The notes under the pieces were generated by a model that was not told where the DNA came from, searched no databases, and was given only the letters and a program-made list of their open reading frames with translations. A stretch of 26,771 bases of DNA from the NCBI GenBank assembly GCA_964502525.1, contig CAZCXH010000055.1:1-26771 (forward strand), given 5' to 3'. The number at the start of each line of letters is the position of its first letter. The stretch's first letter is position 1. The translations under genes were made by a program, and so were the position numbers. Of the stretch, positions 14,928 to 22,568 are shown in pieces. The DNA comes from DATLYB01 sp964502525. GTDB lineage: Bacteria; Bacteroidota; Bacteroidia; Chitinophagales; CAIOSU01.

Positions 14928-16220
14928 ATGGATAAAAAAAAATTTCTTTTTGTTTCCTATGACGCGCTCATCAGCGACATCGCCTGGGAAGTGGTGAAGG
15001 AAGGGCATGACGCCAAATACTGGATCCGCGACAAGGAGAGCAAAGACGTTGCTGACGGCTTCGTGCCCAAAACCGACAAGTGGGAGAAGGAAATTGACTG
15101 GGCTGACATCATCGTGTTTGACGATGTGCTCGGTATGGGCACCTGGGCGGCTGATATGCGCAAGAAAGGGAAACTTGCGGTGGGCGGCACATCATACACT
15201 GATATGCTCGAAGACGACCGCACCTTCGGACAAGAGGAGCTCAAAAAGCATGGCGTGGGCATTATCCCCTTTGAAGAGTTCACCTCCTTTGACGATGCCA
15301 TTAAATATGTGGAGAAAAACCCTACCCGTTATGTCATCAAGCCGAGCGGTGAAGCCCAAAACTACAAGCGCCTTCTCTTCGTGGGCGAGGAAGAAGATGG
15401 AAAAGATGTGATACAAGTGCTCGAAGCCTACAAGAAAACCTGGGCTGACAAGGTGAAGGTGTTCCAGCTTCAGCGCAGGATGACGGGAGTTGAAGTGGCG
15501 GTGGGCGCCTTCTTCAACGGCAAACAGTTCATGACGCCCATCAATGTGAACTTCGAGCACAAAAAACTTTTTCCCGGCAACATTGGTCCGAGCACGGGCG
15601 AGATGGGCACCACCATGTATTGGAGCGAACCCAACAAGATCTTCGCGGCCACGCTCGCCAAAATGGAAACCAAACTCGCTGAGGAGAAATACGTGGGCTA
15701 TATGGATGTTAACTGCATCGTGAATGCGCAGGGCATCTACCCCCTCGAATTCACCGCGCGCTTCGGCTATCCCACCATCAGCATTCAGCAGGAGGGCATC
15801 AGCATGCCCATGAGCGAATTTTTATATGAGATGGCCGCGGGCGCCCTCACCGAATTCAAAACCAGGCGCGGATTTCAACTCGGAGTGCGCATCGTGATGC
15901 CGCCCTTTCCGTTTCACGATGAAGCAACGCATAACACATACACCAAAGAAGCAGTCATTATGTTTAAAAAGCAAAACCTCGAAGGCATACATATAGAAGA
16001 CGTGAAACTGGTGAATGGCGAGTGGGTGGTGGCGGGCGGATCGGGCGTGGTGCTCATCGTGTGCGGCACAGGATCAACCATGAAGCAGGCTAAAACACAG
16101 GCATACGGCCGTGTTGCAAACATTATGATTCCGGGAATGTATTACCGCGATGATATCGGTGAGCGCTGGATTGAAGACTCCGACAGGCTTCACGCATGGG
16201 GATACCTGCGGAGCATGTGA
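14928..16220 (+). CDS. PurD-like (GARS-fold) ATP-grasp ligase
   Basis: The 430-residue protein has the three-part glycinamide ribonucleotide synthetase layout. The N-terminal domain is MDKKKFLFVSYDALISDIAW. The ATP-grasp core is at about 100-310 (ATP-side YVIKPSGEAQN; FPGNIGPSTGEMGT; GYMDVNCIVN; IYPLEFTARFGYPT, where PurD has NARFGDPE). The C-terminal lobe is at about 340-430 (VLIVCGTGSTMKQAKTQAYGRV, PGMYYRDDIGERW). PurD joins phosphoribosylamine and glycine in purine synthesis. Divergence at the NARFGDPE site and the absence of other purine genes suggest a paralogue with another substrate, so I do not assign the symbol. Codon use is notably GC-ended compared with neighbours, which could mean high expression. 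Confidence 0.8.
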   Translation: MDKKKFLFVSYDALISDIAWEVVKEGHDAKYWIRDKESKDVADGFVPKTDKWEKEIDWADIIVFDDVLGMGTWAADMRKKGKLAVGGTSYTDMLEDDRTFGQEELKKHGVGIIPFEEFTSFDDAIKYVEKNPTRYVIKPSGEAQNYKRLLFVGEEEDGKDVIQVLEAYKKTWADKVKVFQLQRRMTGVEVAVGAFFNGKQFMTPINVNFEHKKLFPGNIGPSTGEMGTTMYWSEPNKIFAATLAKMETKLAEEKYVGYMDVNCIVNAQGIYPLEFTARFGYPTISIQQEGISMPMSEFLYEMAAGALTEFKTRRGFQLGVRIVMPPFPFHDEATHNTYTKEAVIMFKKQNLEGIHIEDVKLVNGEWVVAGGSGVVLIVCGTGSTMKQAKTQAYGRVANIMIPGMYYRDDIGERWIEDSDRLHAWGYLRSM

Positions 16221-16254
16221 TTCGGTCTGGTTTCCAATTCATAATTCCTATAAT

Positions 16255-16369
16255 ATTAGTCATTGGTCATTAGCCATTAGTCATTAGTCATTAGTCATTA
16301 GTCATTAGTCATTGGTCATTAGCCATTAGTCATTAGTCATTAGTCATTAGTCATTAGTGTCATTGGTCA
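16255..16369. repeat. Sixteen-unit heptamer array (ATTAGTC) with a 49-bp higher-order period
   Basis: Tandem units are ATTAGTC with ATTGGTC and ATTAGCC variants. The order GGTC, AGCC, then five AGTC units (7 units = 49 bp) occurs twice; the second copy has a 2-bp insertion in its last unit (ATTAGTGTC, 16353-16361). The array starts 35 bp after the PurD-like gene. It is a minisatellite, not a CRISPR. Confidence 0.9.
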
Positions 16370-16453
16370 TTTTCTGTTTTCCCCATCCCTTAGTTTAAAA
16401 GTTGATAACCGCGTTTGCGGATGGTTCACACTGTTCATAACACGGAAAAATGT

Positions 16454-16513
16454 GTGCAAAACCTGATAAAAAGAGGTGCATAACCGTAAAAAAAGAGGTG
16501 CAAAAAATGTGCG
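16454..16513. promoter_or_regulatory. 22-bp-spaced GTGCA direct repeats upstream of the ncRNA promoter
   Basis: GTGCA occurs at 16454, 16476 and 16498, exactly 22 bp apart, with a variant GTGCG at 16509. The flanks are also alike (AGAGGTGCA twice, AACC after two copies, A-rich tails). The last copy ends about 30 bp before the -33 box. Two-helical-turn phasing suggests binding sites for a regulator on one face of the DNA. The regulator is unknown. Confidence 0.45.
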
Positions 16514-16532
16514 TAAGAAACACCGCAAAAAC

Positions 16533-16564
16533 TTGACATCGGGGGCTCCCGAATTGTATGTTTG
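16533..16564 (+). promoter_or_regulatory. Strong Bacteroidota-type promoter of the structured RNA
   Basis: TTGACA (16533-16538) and a perfect TAnnTTTG box, TATGTTTG (16557-16564), have 21 bp between TTG and the -7 box. This fits the primary sigma factor consensus of Bacteroidota and predicts transcription from about 16571, the base that starts the possible closing helix of the RNA. Confidence 0.7.
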
Positions 16565-16584
16565 CATTATCCAAGTGAGGGAAT

Positions 16585-16683
16585 ATGGCAAGCCGGGAAG
16601 CGATGGATGATCGCAAGAGCATTCAGCCTTCAAGGTTGGGTTTCGTGAAAAAGGCCGTAAAAGAGAGTGTTCTTTATGATTGA
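16585..16683 (+). CDS. Possible 32-residue small protein in the 5' part of the structured RNA
   Basis: An ATG at 16585 follows GAGGG by 3 bases and opens a 32-codon frame, MASREAMDDRKSIQPSRLGF then VKKAVKESVLYD, ending TGA. The peptide is basic and has no hydrophobic segment. I recognise no family. It sits about 14 nt after the predicted transcript start and before the main folded part. It could be a real small protein, a leader peptide, or chance: its bases also form small hairpins (GCGAT-GGATG-ATCGC, 16600-16614). Confidence 0.3.
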   Translation: MASREAMDDRKSIQPSRLGFVKKAVKESVLYD

Positions 16684-17002
16684 GCCTCAGATCAGTGAAA
16701 TTAGACGTCCCTCGTTAGCTGATCGAGCCCTTCGGGGTCGTTAGGACAGTCGTATTTACCGGAAACCTCCGGGAATCCGGAAGGGTACTCCAGCGGCAGT
16801 GGCATGGGTAGCCTCGCGAAAGCGGGGCGAAAAAGGTCTGGCACAACGGACTCACAAGCCACACAATCCGGGTTCTTATTCGTAAGGATAAACCTGGACG
16901 AAGTAAACGGAGCCAGATTCATGGTATAAGTCTGAAAGGATGTAAGCCATTGATGACGCTAAGGAACTTGGTGCTATGCGGAAGCTACGGCTACCGTATA
17001 GT

Positions 17003-17047
17003 GAAACGGGAATCATTTCGCAAGAGGTGGTTCCCGTTTCTTTTTTT
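17003..17047 (+). terminator. Rho-independent terminator of the structured RNA
   Basis: GAAACGGGAATC (17003-17014) pairs with GGTTCCCGTTTC (17029-17040). The stem can be continued inward to 16 pairs with G-U wobbles and a 6-nt loop (17019-17024). Seven T follow at 17041-17047. It separates the RNA from the TonB receptor gene 187 bp downstream. Confidence 0.88.
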
Positions 17048-17233
17048 GTCCTGTCCATTCACCTCACCTCACCTTCCCCACTGTGGATTTCTTTTCCGGC
17101 AAAATCACCAAACTTCAGCCGGCAACAAAATAAATTAGCGCAGCTTTTCGCGTTACAATCACCCATGAATTGATTTTCCTCAAAGAGCCGTTTTTTTCAA
17201 TGAAGTAAAATTGTAAAGCCCTAAATCAACCCT

Positions 17234-19549
17234 ATGAAACGAACCATCCTCGCGGTGATGATAACATCGCTGTTCCTGAGTGTTTGCGCCCAGCAAGGGA
17301 AAATCTTCGGAATAGTGGTTGACGCTGCCAATGGTGAGCCGCTCGTTGACGCAAGCGTGGTAGCCGTGCCGGGGGTGGCCAACCAGGGTGAAAATGTAAT
17401 GGCAAAATCAGCCCTTGATGGGAAATATGAGATTCAACTGGCGGAGGGCTGGTGGGTGCTCGAGTTCAAGTTTCTTGGATATGACCGCTTCAAAAAGCGT
17501 ATCAAGGTTGACATCGGTGGCGAGCATGAACTTAACGTTGAGTTGAGCGCTGAGGTGACTGACCTCGGACTGGTGACGGTGTCGGCTTCAAAGTATGAGA
17601 AAAAGTTTGGAGAGGAGTCAGTTTCCATCGAGGTACTCACGCCCGCCTTCATCCAAAACTCAAACGCCATCACGCTTGATCAGGCTGTTGACAAAGTGCC
17701 GGGGGTAAACTTCATCGGTGAAACGATGAACATCCGCGGTGGGGCGGGTTATTCTGCGAACTCTGGCAGCCGCGTATTAATGCTGCTCGATGATATTCCC
17801 TGGCTCACGCCCCAAAATTCAGGCATTGAATACTGGGCGCTGCCAATGGAAGATGTGAACCAGGTTGAAATCATCAAGGGGGCGTCCTCAACGCTTTATG
17901 GTTCGTCAGCGCTCAACGGCACCATGAACATGCTGACAGCCAATCCGCGAAGCGAGCCTTATTCAAAGGTGCAGCTTTTTTACGGATTATATGAAAACCC
18001 GCTGAAGAAGGGCCGCCAGAAATACTATTGGTCGGATAATAACCTGCGCATGATGACCGGTGTGGCATTCGTGCACCGCAGAAAGGTGAATGACAAGTTT
18101 GACTTTTCGCTCAACGGGGCATTCAACCGGGACGAGAGCCACCTCATAAGCGATGAGCGCAACAGGCAGCGTTTCTTTATTAAGACACGCTACCGCCCAA
18201 AAGAGCGAACTACAATAGGACTTAACGGCAACGTGGCTTACGAATATGGCGAATTCTATTTCCTGTGGGCCGGCTACGACACAACTGCGATTGGCGACAG
18301 CCTTGCTTATGTTACGCGCGAGCCAGGCACCAGCAAATATCTGCCGTTCAACTTCGACCCTTATGTGACGCATTTTGACAAAAAGGGAAACAAGCACCAG
18401 ATTAAAGGGCGCTACTATTTCATTCACACCCATACAAGCAACAATGAAAATACTGACGGAGGGTTGATTTATGGCGAATATGATTTTCACAGCAGGATAA
18501 AATCAATGGGTCTTGATTTCGTGACGGGCATTTCAGCGACCCAAACAAATATTGACAGTGAAATATTTGAAAAAAGGAAGTCTATGAACGGGGCGGTCTT
18601 TTTGCAGATTGACAAAAAGTTTGCGGACAAGGTGACGCTGACGGGCGGTGGACGCCTCGAAGTATTCAAACTCGACACGCTTGATATGGAATTTCAGCCT
18701 ATCGGGCGCGTTGGCGTAAATTACCGCTTCGCAAAATCATCCTTCCTGCGCAGTTCGTTCAGCACTGGCTACCGCTATCCAAGCATTGCGGAAAAATTTG
18801 TAAAGACCGCGCGTGCCGGAGCTTATGTTGTCCCTAACATGGGATTGATGCCGGAAAGCAGTTGGAGCGCTGAACTCGGCTTCAAGCAGGAATTCAAAAT
18901 CTCGAAGTGGTACGGTTATCTCGATGTGGCGGGATTCATCACCCAGTATTATGATATGATTGAATTCGTTCCCGCACCAGATTCGGTTAAGAGCATTTAC
19001 TATCCAACTGCGCTCTTTGCGGTGTGGGCTGAAAACATAACGGATTCGAGAATTTCAGGATTTGAATTCTCTGCCATCGGTCAGGGCAAAATCTTTGGCG
19101 TAACCACCAACTTCCTCGTGGGTTACACCTTCATGCAGCCGATTGACCTTAACTATGTTCCCGACAGCTCTGAAAATCCGTTTACGAATGATAACAACAT
19201 CCTTAACTTCCGCTTCCGGCACAGCGCCAAAGCTGATATTGATTGCGCCTACCGCGGAGTGACCTTCGGCATCACGGCCGCCATTAACAGCTTCATGGAA
19301 AACGTGGATAAACGCTTTTATCTTGTTGATTTCCCTGACAAAACCGGAGCAGGCGCAGGAATAGAAAGATGGCGCATGCATCATGAAGAACCCTCTTACA
19401 ACATTGATGCGCGCATCGGCTATGATTTCAATGAAAAGACAAAAGTGCTTTTCATCGCAAAAAATGTAACCAATAATCAGTATTCGCTGCGCCCGGGGTT
19501 TATCGAAGCCCCGCGCAATTATACCTTGCAGATGACTTATGAATTTTGA
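17234..19549 (+). CDS. TonB-dependent receptor with carboxypeptidase-regulatory-like N-terminus
   Basis: The 771-residue product has a signal peptide (MKRTILAVMITSLFLSVCAQ). A CarboxypepD-regulatory-like domain covers about 22-108 (GKIFGIVVDAANGEPLVDASV; LEFKFLGYDRFKK). The plug covers about 115-245 (VTVSASKYEKKFGEESVS, LDQAVDKVPGVNF, MNIRGGAGYSANSGSRVLML, VNQVEIIKGASSTLYGSSAL). The rest is a beta-barrel ending in an aromatic residue (TLQMTYEF). It imports a ligand through the outer membrane using TonB-ExbBD energy. Its length and plug are closer to siderophore/vitamin receptors than to SusC, and there is no SusD partner. The ligand is unknown. It may have its own promoter, as a terminator stands upstream. 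Confidence 0.93.
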   Translation: MKRTILAVMITSLFLSVCAQQGKIFGIVVDAANGEPLVDASVVAVPGVANQGENVMAKSALDGKYEIQLAEGWWVLEFKFLGYDRFKKRIKVDIGGEHELNVELSAEVTDLGLVTVSASKYEKKFGEESVSIEVLTPAFIQNSNAITLDQAVDKVPGVNFIGETMNIRGGAGYSANSGSRVLMLLDDIPWLTPQNSGIEYWALPMEDVNQVEIIKGASSTLYGSSALNGTMNMLTANPRSEPYSKVQLFYGLYENPLKKGRQKYYWSDNNLRMMTGVAFVHRRKVNDKFDFSLNGAFNRDESHLISDERNRQRFFIKTRYRPKERTTIGLNGNVAYEYGEFYFLWAGYDTTAIGDSLAYVTREPGTSKYLPFNFDPYVTHFDKKGNKHQIKGRYYFIHTHTSNNENTDGGLIYGEYDFHSRIKSMGLDFVTGISATQTNIDSEIFEKRKSMNGAVFLQIDKKFADKVTLTGGGRLEVFKLDTLDMEFQPIGRVGVNYRFAKSSFLRSSFSTGYRYPSIAEKFVKTARAGAYVVPNMGLMPESSWSAELGFKQEFKISKWYGYLDVAGFITQYYDMIEFVPAPDSVKSIYYPTALFAVWAENITDSRISGFEFSAIGQGKIFGVTTNFLVGYTFMQPIDLNYVPDSSENPFTNDNNILNFRFRHSAKADIDCAYRGVTFGITAAINSFMENVDKRFYLVDFPDKTGAGAGIERWRMHHEEPSYNIDARIGYDFNEKTKVLFIAKNVTNNQYSLRPGFIEAPRNYTLQMTYEF

Positions 19550-19580
19550 GATTCCGCTGGTTTAGCCCACCGCTGCGGAT

Positions 19581-20441
19581 TTAATGATTCCTTGCCTCCA
19601 ATATACGCCACACTCCCTGCAGGTCTTTTATCAGCGAAGTCTTGCAGCATCGGGCTTTAAATATTGACTCAATCTCGTCTGAATGCGCCCCATTCATCTC
19701 AACGAAAAGGAACCCTTCATCACTGAGATGTTTTTTGCCAAACGCTGCTATCTTCCTGTAAAAAACAAATGGGTCTGCATTGTCAGCAATCAGCGCGACA
19801 TGCGGCTCGAAATCTTTCACGCGTGTCATAAGATCTGAAAACTCTTCCTTTGTAACGTAAGGCGGATTGCTGATAATGGCATCGAACGAATTGAACTCAT
19901 CCCAATATGATTCATTCAAAAAATCAACTACTGAAAACTTTACGTTGCAATGAATGCTTTCGGCATTCTCTTTCGCCAGGCTGATTGCCTCTGAACTCGC
20001 ATCAATCGCCATCACTTCACAATCCTGCAAATGCTTTTTCAACGCGATTGCAATGCAGCCGCTTCCGGTTCCGATATCCAAAACAGACAGTGTTTTTGAT
20101 CTTGATAGTGGCGTTAATGATTTGATGGCATAGCCAACAAGTTCTTCCGTTTCTGGCCGGGGAATCAGCACATGCCGGTTCACCTTCAGCTTCATGCCAT
20201 AGAAGTCGCAAAATCCAAGAACATACTGAACCGGCTCATTGGTTTCAAGCCGTTTCAAAATTTCCATCAACTTATTTTCCTCCTCAGGATTCAATGTTTT
20301 CAGCATTTTAAATTTCCGTTGCTGCGCAGAGATATGAAGCGTTTCTTCAATGACAAGATGGATTACATTGTCCCCTTCGCGCTCTTCATACAAAGCAGAC
20401 AACCGTTTCCTGGCAAGCGCTATAAAATCTACCGCAGTCAT
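19581..20441 (-). CDS. prmC: Release factor glutamine methyltransferase PrmC (HemK family)
   Basis: The 286-residue protein has a helical N-terminal domain (about 1-85) with EPVQYVLGFCDFYG and the family landmark IPRPETEELV (93-102). A Rossmann methyltransferase domain follows, with SAM loop DIGTGSGCIA (122-131) and catalytic SNPPYV (191-196). PrmC methylates the GGQ glutamine of RF1 and RF2 and so promotes translation termination. The length is normal. The gene is divergent from ribD with a 33-bp gap, and convergent with the TonB receptor (31 bp between stops). On its strand a TAGCTTTG box (plus 20458-20465) is a possible -7 element, giving a very short leader. Confidence 0.95.
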   Translation of the reverse strand: MTAVDFIALARKRLSALYEEREGDNVIHLVIEETLHISAQQRKFKMLKTLNPEEENKLMEILKRLETNEPVQYVLGFCDFYGMKLKVNRHVLIPRPETEELVGYAIKSLTPLSRSKTLSVLDIGTGSGCIAIALKKHLQDCEVMAIDASSEAISLAKENAESIHCNVKFSVVDFLNESYWDEFNSFDAIISNPPYVTKEEFSDLMTRVKDFEPHVALIADNADPFVFYRKIAAFGKKHLSDEGFLFVEMNGAHSDEIESIFKARCCKTSLIKDLQGVWRILEARNH

Positions 20442-20474
20442 TCTTTTAAGATATTTGCAAAGCTACTTTGGCGA

Positions 20475-21518
20475 ATGGGGATAGTGAATTCCGGCAATAA
20501 AATCTTTATGCAGCGCTGCTTCGATCTTGCGATTTCGGGCAGCGGATATACAGCCCCAAATCCCTTAGTGGGAGCAGTTGTGGTTCATGGTTCTGAAATC
20601 ATCGGGGAAGGCTATCATGAAAGGTTTGGCGGTCCCCATGCGGAAGTGAATGCCATCAACTCGGTTGTCAAAAAAAACCTTCTCCCCCACTCTACTTTGT
20701 TCGTGAGCCTCGAGCCTTGTTGCCATCACGGAAAAACTCCGCCCTGCACGGATTTGATTATCAAATCAGGCATTAAAAATATTGTTGTTGCCAATCCTGA
20801 TCCAAACCAGTTGGTGACGGGAAAAGGCATTAATCTTCTTAAAAAAGCGGGATGCCATGTGATTAGCGGAATGCTTGAAGAGCAAGGCGCATGGCTCAAC
20901 AGGAGATTTATCGCTTTTCACCAAAAGAAAAGACCTTACATCATGCTGAAATGGGCGCAAAGCAGCGATGGCTTTTTCACGAAAAATAAAGGCGCCAGGC
21001 ATTGGATAACATGCAAACAAAGCCAGCGCCTTGTTCATCGCTGGAGAAGCGAAGAAGCCGCCATTATGGTCGGAACAAATACAGTTGAAGTTGATAATCC
21101 GCAACTCACCAACCGGCTGTGGATGAATGGATCTCAACCCATCAGGATAATTTTGGACAGAAAGCTGAAAATTAAACCATCTATGCGCGTATTTGACACT
21201 GCCGCTCAAACCATTGTATTTGCAGAAAGGCATGCGAAAGACAAAGCCAACGTCCGCTTCATCAGCATTGATTTCAATGAAAACATTTTGAAATCAATCA
21301 TGCGGAAGCTATTCGACCTCGGAATTCTTTCCGTGATGGTTGAAGGCGGTGCTTTGCTGCTTAATGAGTTTATCAGGCAAAACCTGTGGGATGAAGCCCG
21401 GATATTTACAGGAAAACTCTTGTTCGGAAATGACATTAAAGCGCCATCCATCTCCGGGCAGATTATCTCAGAGGAACAATCAGGCAGCGACCGATTTCGG
21501 ATATTGACGAATAGCTGA
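20475..21518 (+). CDS. ribD: Riboflavin biosynthesis deaminase/reductase RibD
   Basis: From the ATG at 20475 the bifunctional enzyme is 347 residues; the same frame is open far upstream, but that part overlaps prmC and has no family likeness. The deaminase domain (1-150) has MQRCFDLA, PNPLVGAVVV, zinc ligand His55 (HAE) and PCCHHGKTPPC (81-91, cysteines 82 and 91). The reductase domain (about 155-347) has RPYIMLKWAQSSDGF, VGTNTVEVDNPQLTNR and VMVEGGALLLNEF. It converts the pyrimidine product of GTP cyclohydrolase II in two steps towards ribitylamino-uracil phosphate. An ATG at 20508 is a possible shorter start. It stands 15 bp before the EamA gene, so both probably share a transcript. Confidence 0.95.
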   Translation: MGIVNSGNKIFMQRCFDLAISGSGYTAPNPLVGAVVVHGSEIIGEGYHERFGGPHAEVNAINSVVKKNLLPHSTLFVSLEPCCHHGKTPPCTDLIIKSGIKNIVVANPDPNQLVTGKGINLLKKAGCHVISGMLEEQGAWLNRRFIAFHQKKRPYIMLKWAQSSDGFFTKNKGARHWITCKQSQRLVHRWRSEEAAIMVGTNTVEVDNPQLTNRLWMNGSQPIRIILDRKLKIKPSMRVFDTAAQTIVFAERHAKDKANVRFISIDFNENILKSIMRKLFDLGILSVMVEGGALLLNEFIRQNLWDEARIFTGKLLFGNDIKAPSISGQIISEEQSGSDRFRILTNS

Positions 21519-21533
21519 ACATCCTGCCGCAAC

Positions 21534-22415
21534 ATGACCTACCTGCTTTTAGCGATTATCTGCTCCACCTGCCTGCTGGTGGTATTCAAGCTGATTGAGC
21601 GGCACAACCTTGAAAAGCTGCCGGTGATAATCGTTAATTACTTCACTGCCGCAGCAATCGGTGCAATCACCACCCCCGGCAAAATATCTTTTGGATATTT
21701 CACCGCGCAATCCTGGTTTCCGCTGGCGCTGATGCTCGGTGCTTTTTTCATCATTGTATTTTATTCCGTTGCGCTATCCACGCAGATAAGCGGCATCTCG
21801 GTGACATCCGTTGCGTTCAAATTATCGCTGGTGATTCCGGTAACTGCGGCATGGCTGCTGTATGGCGATGAGTTTGGAATCCTGAAAATTGCCGGGATAC
21901 TATTGGCGATTGCCGCGATTTTTCTCACGTCAAGGAACGGGGCCGACACCAAGCCAAACGCAAAAGGAATCGCCATGTTCCTTCCCGCTTTTGTGTTCAT
22001 TGGCAGCGGGATTTGCGACTCCGCGTTCAATTACATCCAGCATGAGCACCTGGCTGAGGACAGTTACAGCAGTTTCCTCATCATCCTGTTTTTAACCGCA
22101 GGAACTGCGGGGGCGCTGCTTTTCACTTGCTTACTGATTGCAGGAAAAACTTCAATCAAGCTGAAAACAATACTGGCGGGCGCGATACTCGGCATCCCCA
22201 ACTACGGCTCGGCATACTTCATGATTCTGGCATTGGAATATTCAGGCGTTCAGGCATCGGCACTGTGGACAATGAACAACATTGGAATCATATTGCTATC
22301 CACCGTGACCGCAGCTGTTTTTTTCAATGAGAAACTGAGCAAGCCGGTTGTTGCAGGCATTTGTTTCGCGCTGATTTCAATAGCGCTGATAGCTGTTTCT
22401 TCGTTGTCCTTTTGA
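21534..22415 (+). CDS. EamA/DMT family inner-membrane transporter
   Basis: The 293-residue protein has about ten hydrophobic segments in two EamA-like halves. In the first half, VTSVAFKLSLVIPVTAAWLL is followed by the typical FGILKIAGILLAIAAIFLTS. In the second, ASALWTMNNIGIILLSTVTA is followed by KPVVAGICFALISIALIAVS. Relatives export metabolites or amino acids; one member group carries riboflavin (RibN), and the place next to ribD makes a flavin or vitamin substrate possible but not shown. Spacing to ribD is 15 bp. The next gene starts about 150 bp on and has its own promoter. Confidence 0.88.
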   Translation: MTYLLLAIICSTCLLVVFKLIERHNLEKLPVIIVNYFTAAAIGAITTPGKISFGYFTAQSWFPLALMLGAFFIIVFYSVALSTQISGISVTSVAFKLSLVIPVTAAWLLYGDEFGILKIAGILLAIAAIFLTSRNGADTKPNAKGIAMFLPAFVFIGSGICDSAFNYIQHEHLAEDSYSSFLIILFLTAGTAGALLFTCLLIAGKTSIKLKTILAGAILGIPNYGSAYFMILALEYSGVQASALWTMNNIGIILLSTVTAAVFFNEKLSKPVVAGICFALISIALIAVSSLSF

Positions 22416-22473
22416 TAACATCCAATCCCTAAGCGATGACCAACAAATGACAAATAATTTGCTTTACGACCGC

Positions 22474-22503
22474 TTGAAACTCAAAATTTTCTTAGTACCT
22501 TTC
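22474..22503 (+). promoter_or_regulatory. Candidate promoter of the large T9SS adhesin
   Basis: TTG (22474-22476) and TACCTTTC (22496-22503, 7 of 8 to TAnnTTTG) are 19 bp apart. The predicted start near 22510 lies about 60 nt before the ATG at 22569. Confidence 0.4.
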
Positions 22504-22568
22504 GCTTGATTACGGCTTATCGAACCCAATTATGCCGCAACAACATTATAAAAACTAAAAATCCGAAA

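Larger units (their letters stand above)
16571..17047 (+). ncRNA. Unassigned structured RNA of about 475 nt with its own promoter and terminator
   Basis: The region between the promoter and terminator has no long reading frame but many stable helices. CCAAGT at the predicted 5' end (16571-16576) pairs with ACTTGG (16966-16971). GATCAG/CTGATC is at 16690/16719. CGA-CCC-UUCG-GGG-UCG is at 16724-16740. CCGGA/TCCGG is at 16759-16772. GCCTCGC-GAAA-GCGGGGC is at 16811-16828. GGTCTGGC/GCCAGATT (16835/16912) encloses TCCGGGTT/AACCTGGA (16867/16891), which itself is capped by CUUA-UUCG-UAAG. GNRA and UUCG loops, a canonical promoter and a strong terminator are what a real RNA gene shows. It lacks the signatures of RNase P RNA, tmRNA, SRP RNA, 6S RNA, cobalamin riboswitches and group II domain V. 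A HEARO/omega-type RNA cannot be excluded, but no IscB gene is present. A 32-codon ORF occupies the 5' part. Confidence 0.65.

Noticed and set aside
16255..16369. CRISPR array
   Set aside because: The units are 7 bp with no spacers and no cas genes are nearby.
16367..16633. 88-codon minus-strand frame before the structured RNA
   Set aside because: It runs through the repeats and promoter on the opposite strand and its translation shows no domain.
16571..17047. Group II intron, RNase P RNA, tmRNA or cobalamin riboswitch
   Set aside because: I see no domain V (AGC-type stem with GAAA loop and GTTC), no RNase P core such as GGAAAGUCCG or ACAGAAACCGGC, no tRNA-like end with CCA, and no B12 box. 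An independent promoter and terminator also argue against an intron or a riboswitch of the receptor gene.
17234..19549. SusC-type polysaccharide receptor
   Set aside because: The protein is shorter than SusC and has no SusD gene beside it.
20172..20474. Upstream extension of ribD
   Set aside because: It overlaps prmC on the other strand and encodes nothing like RibD; family homology begins after the ATG at 20475.
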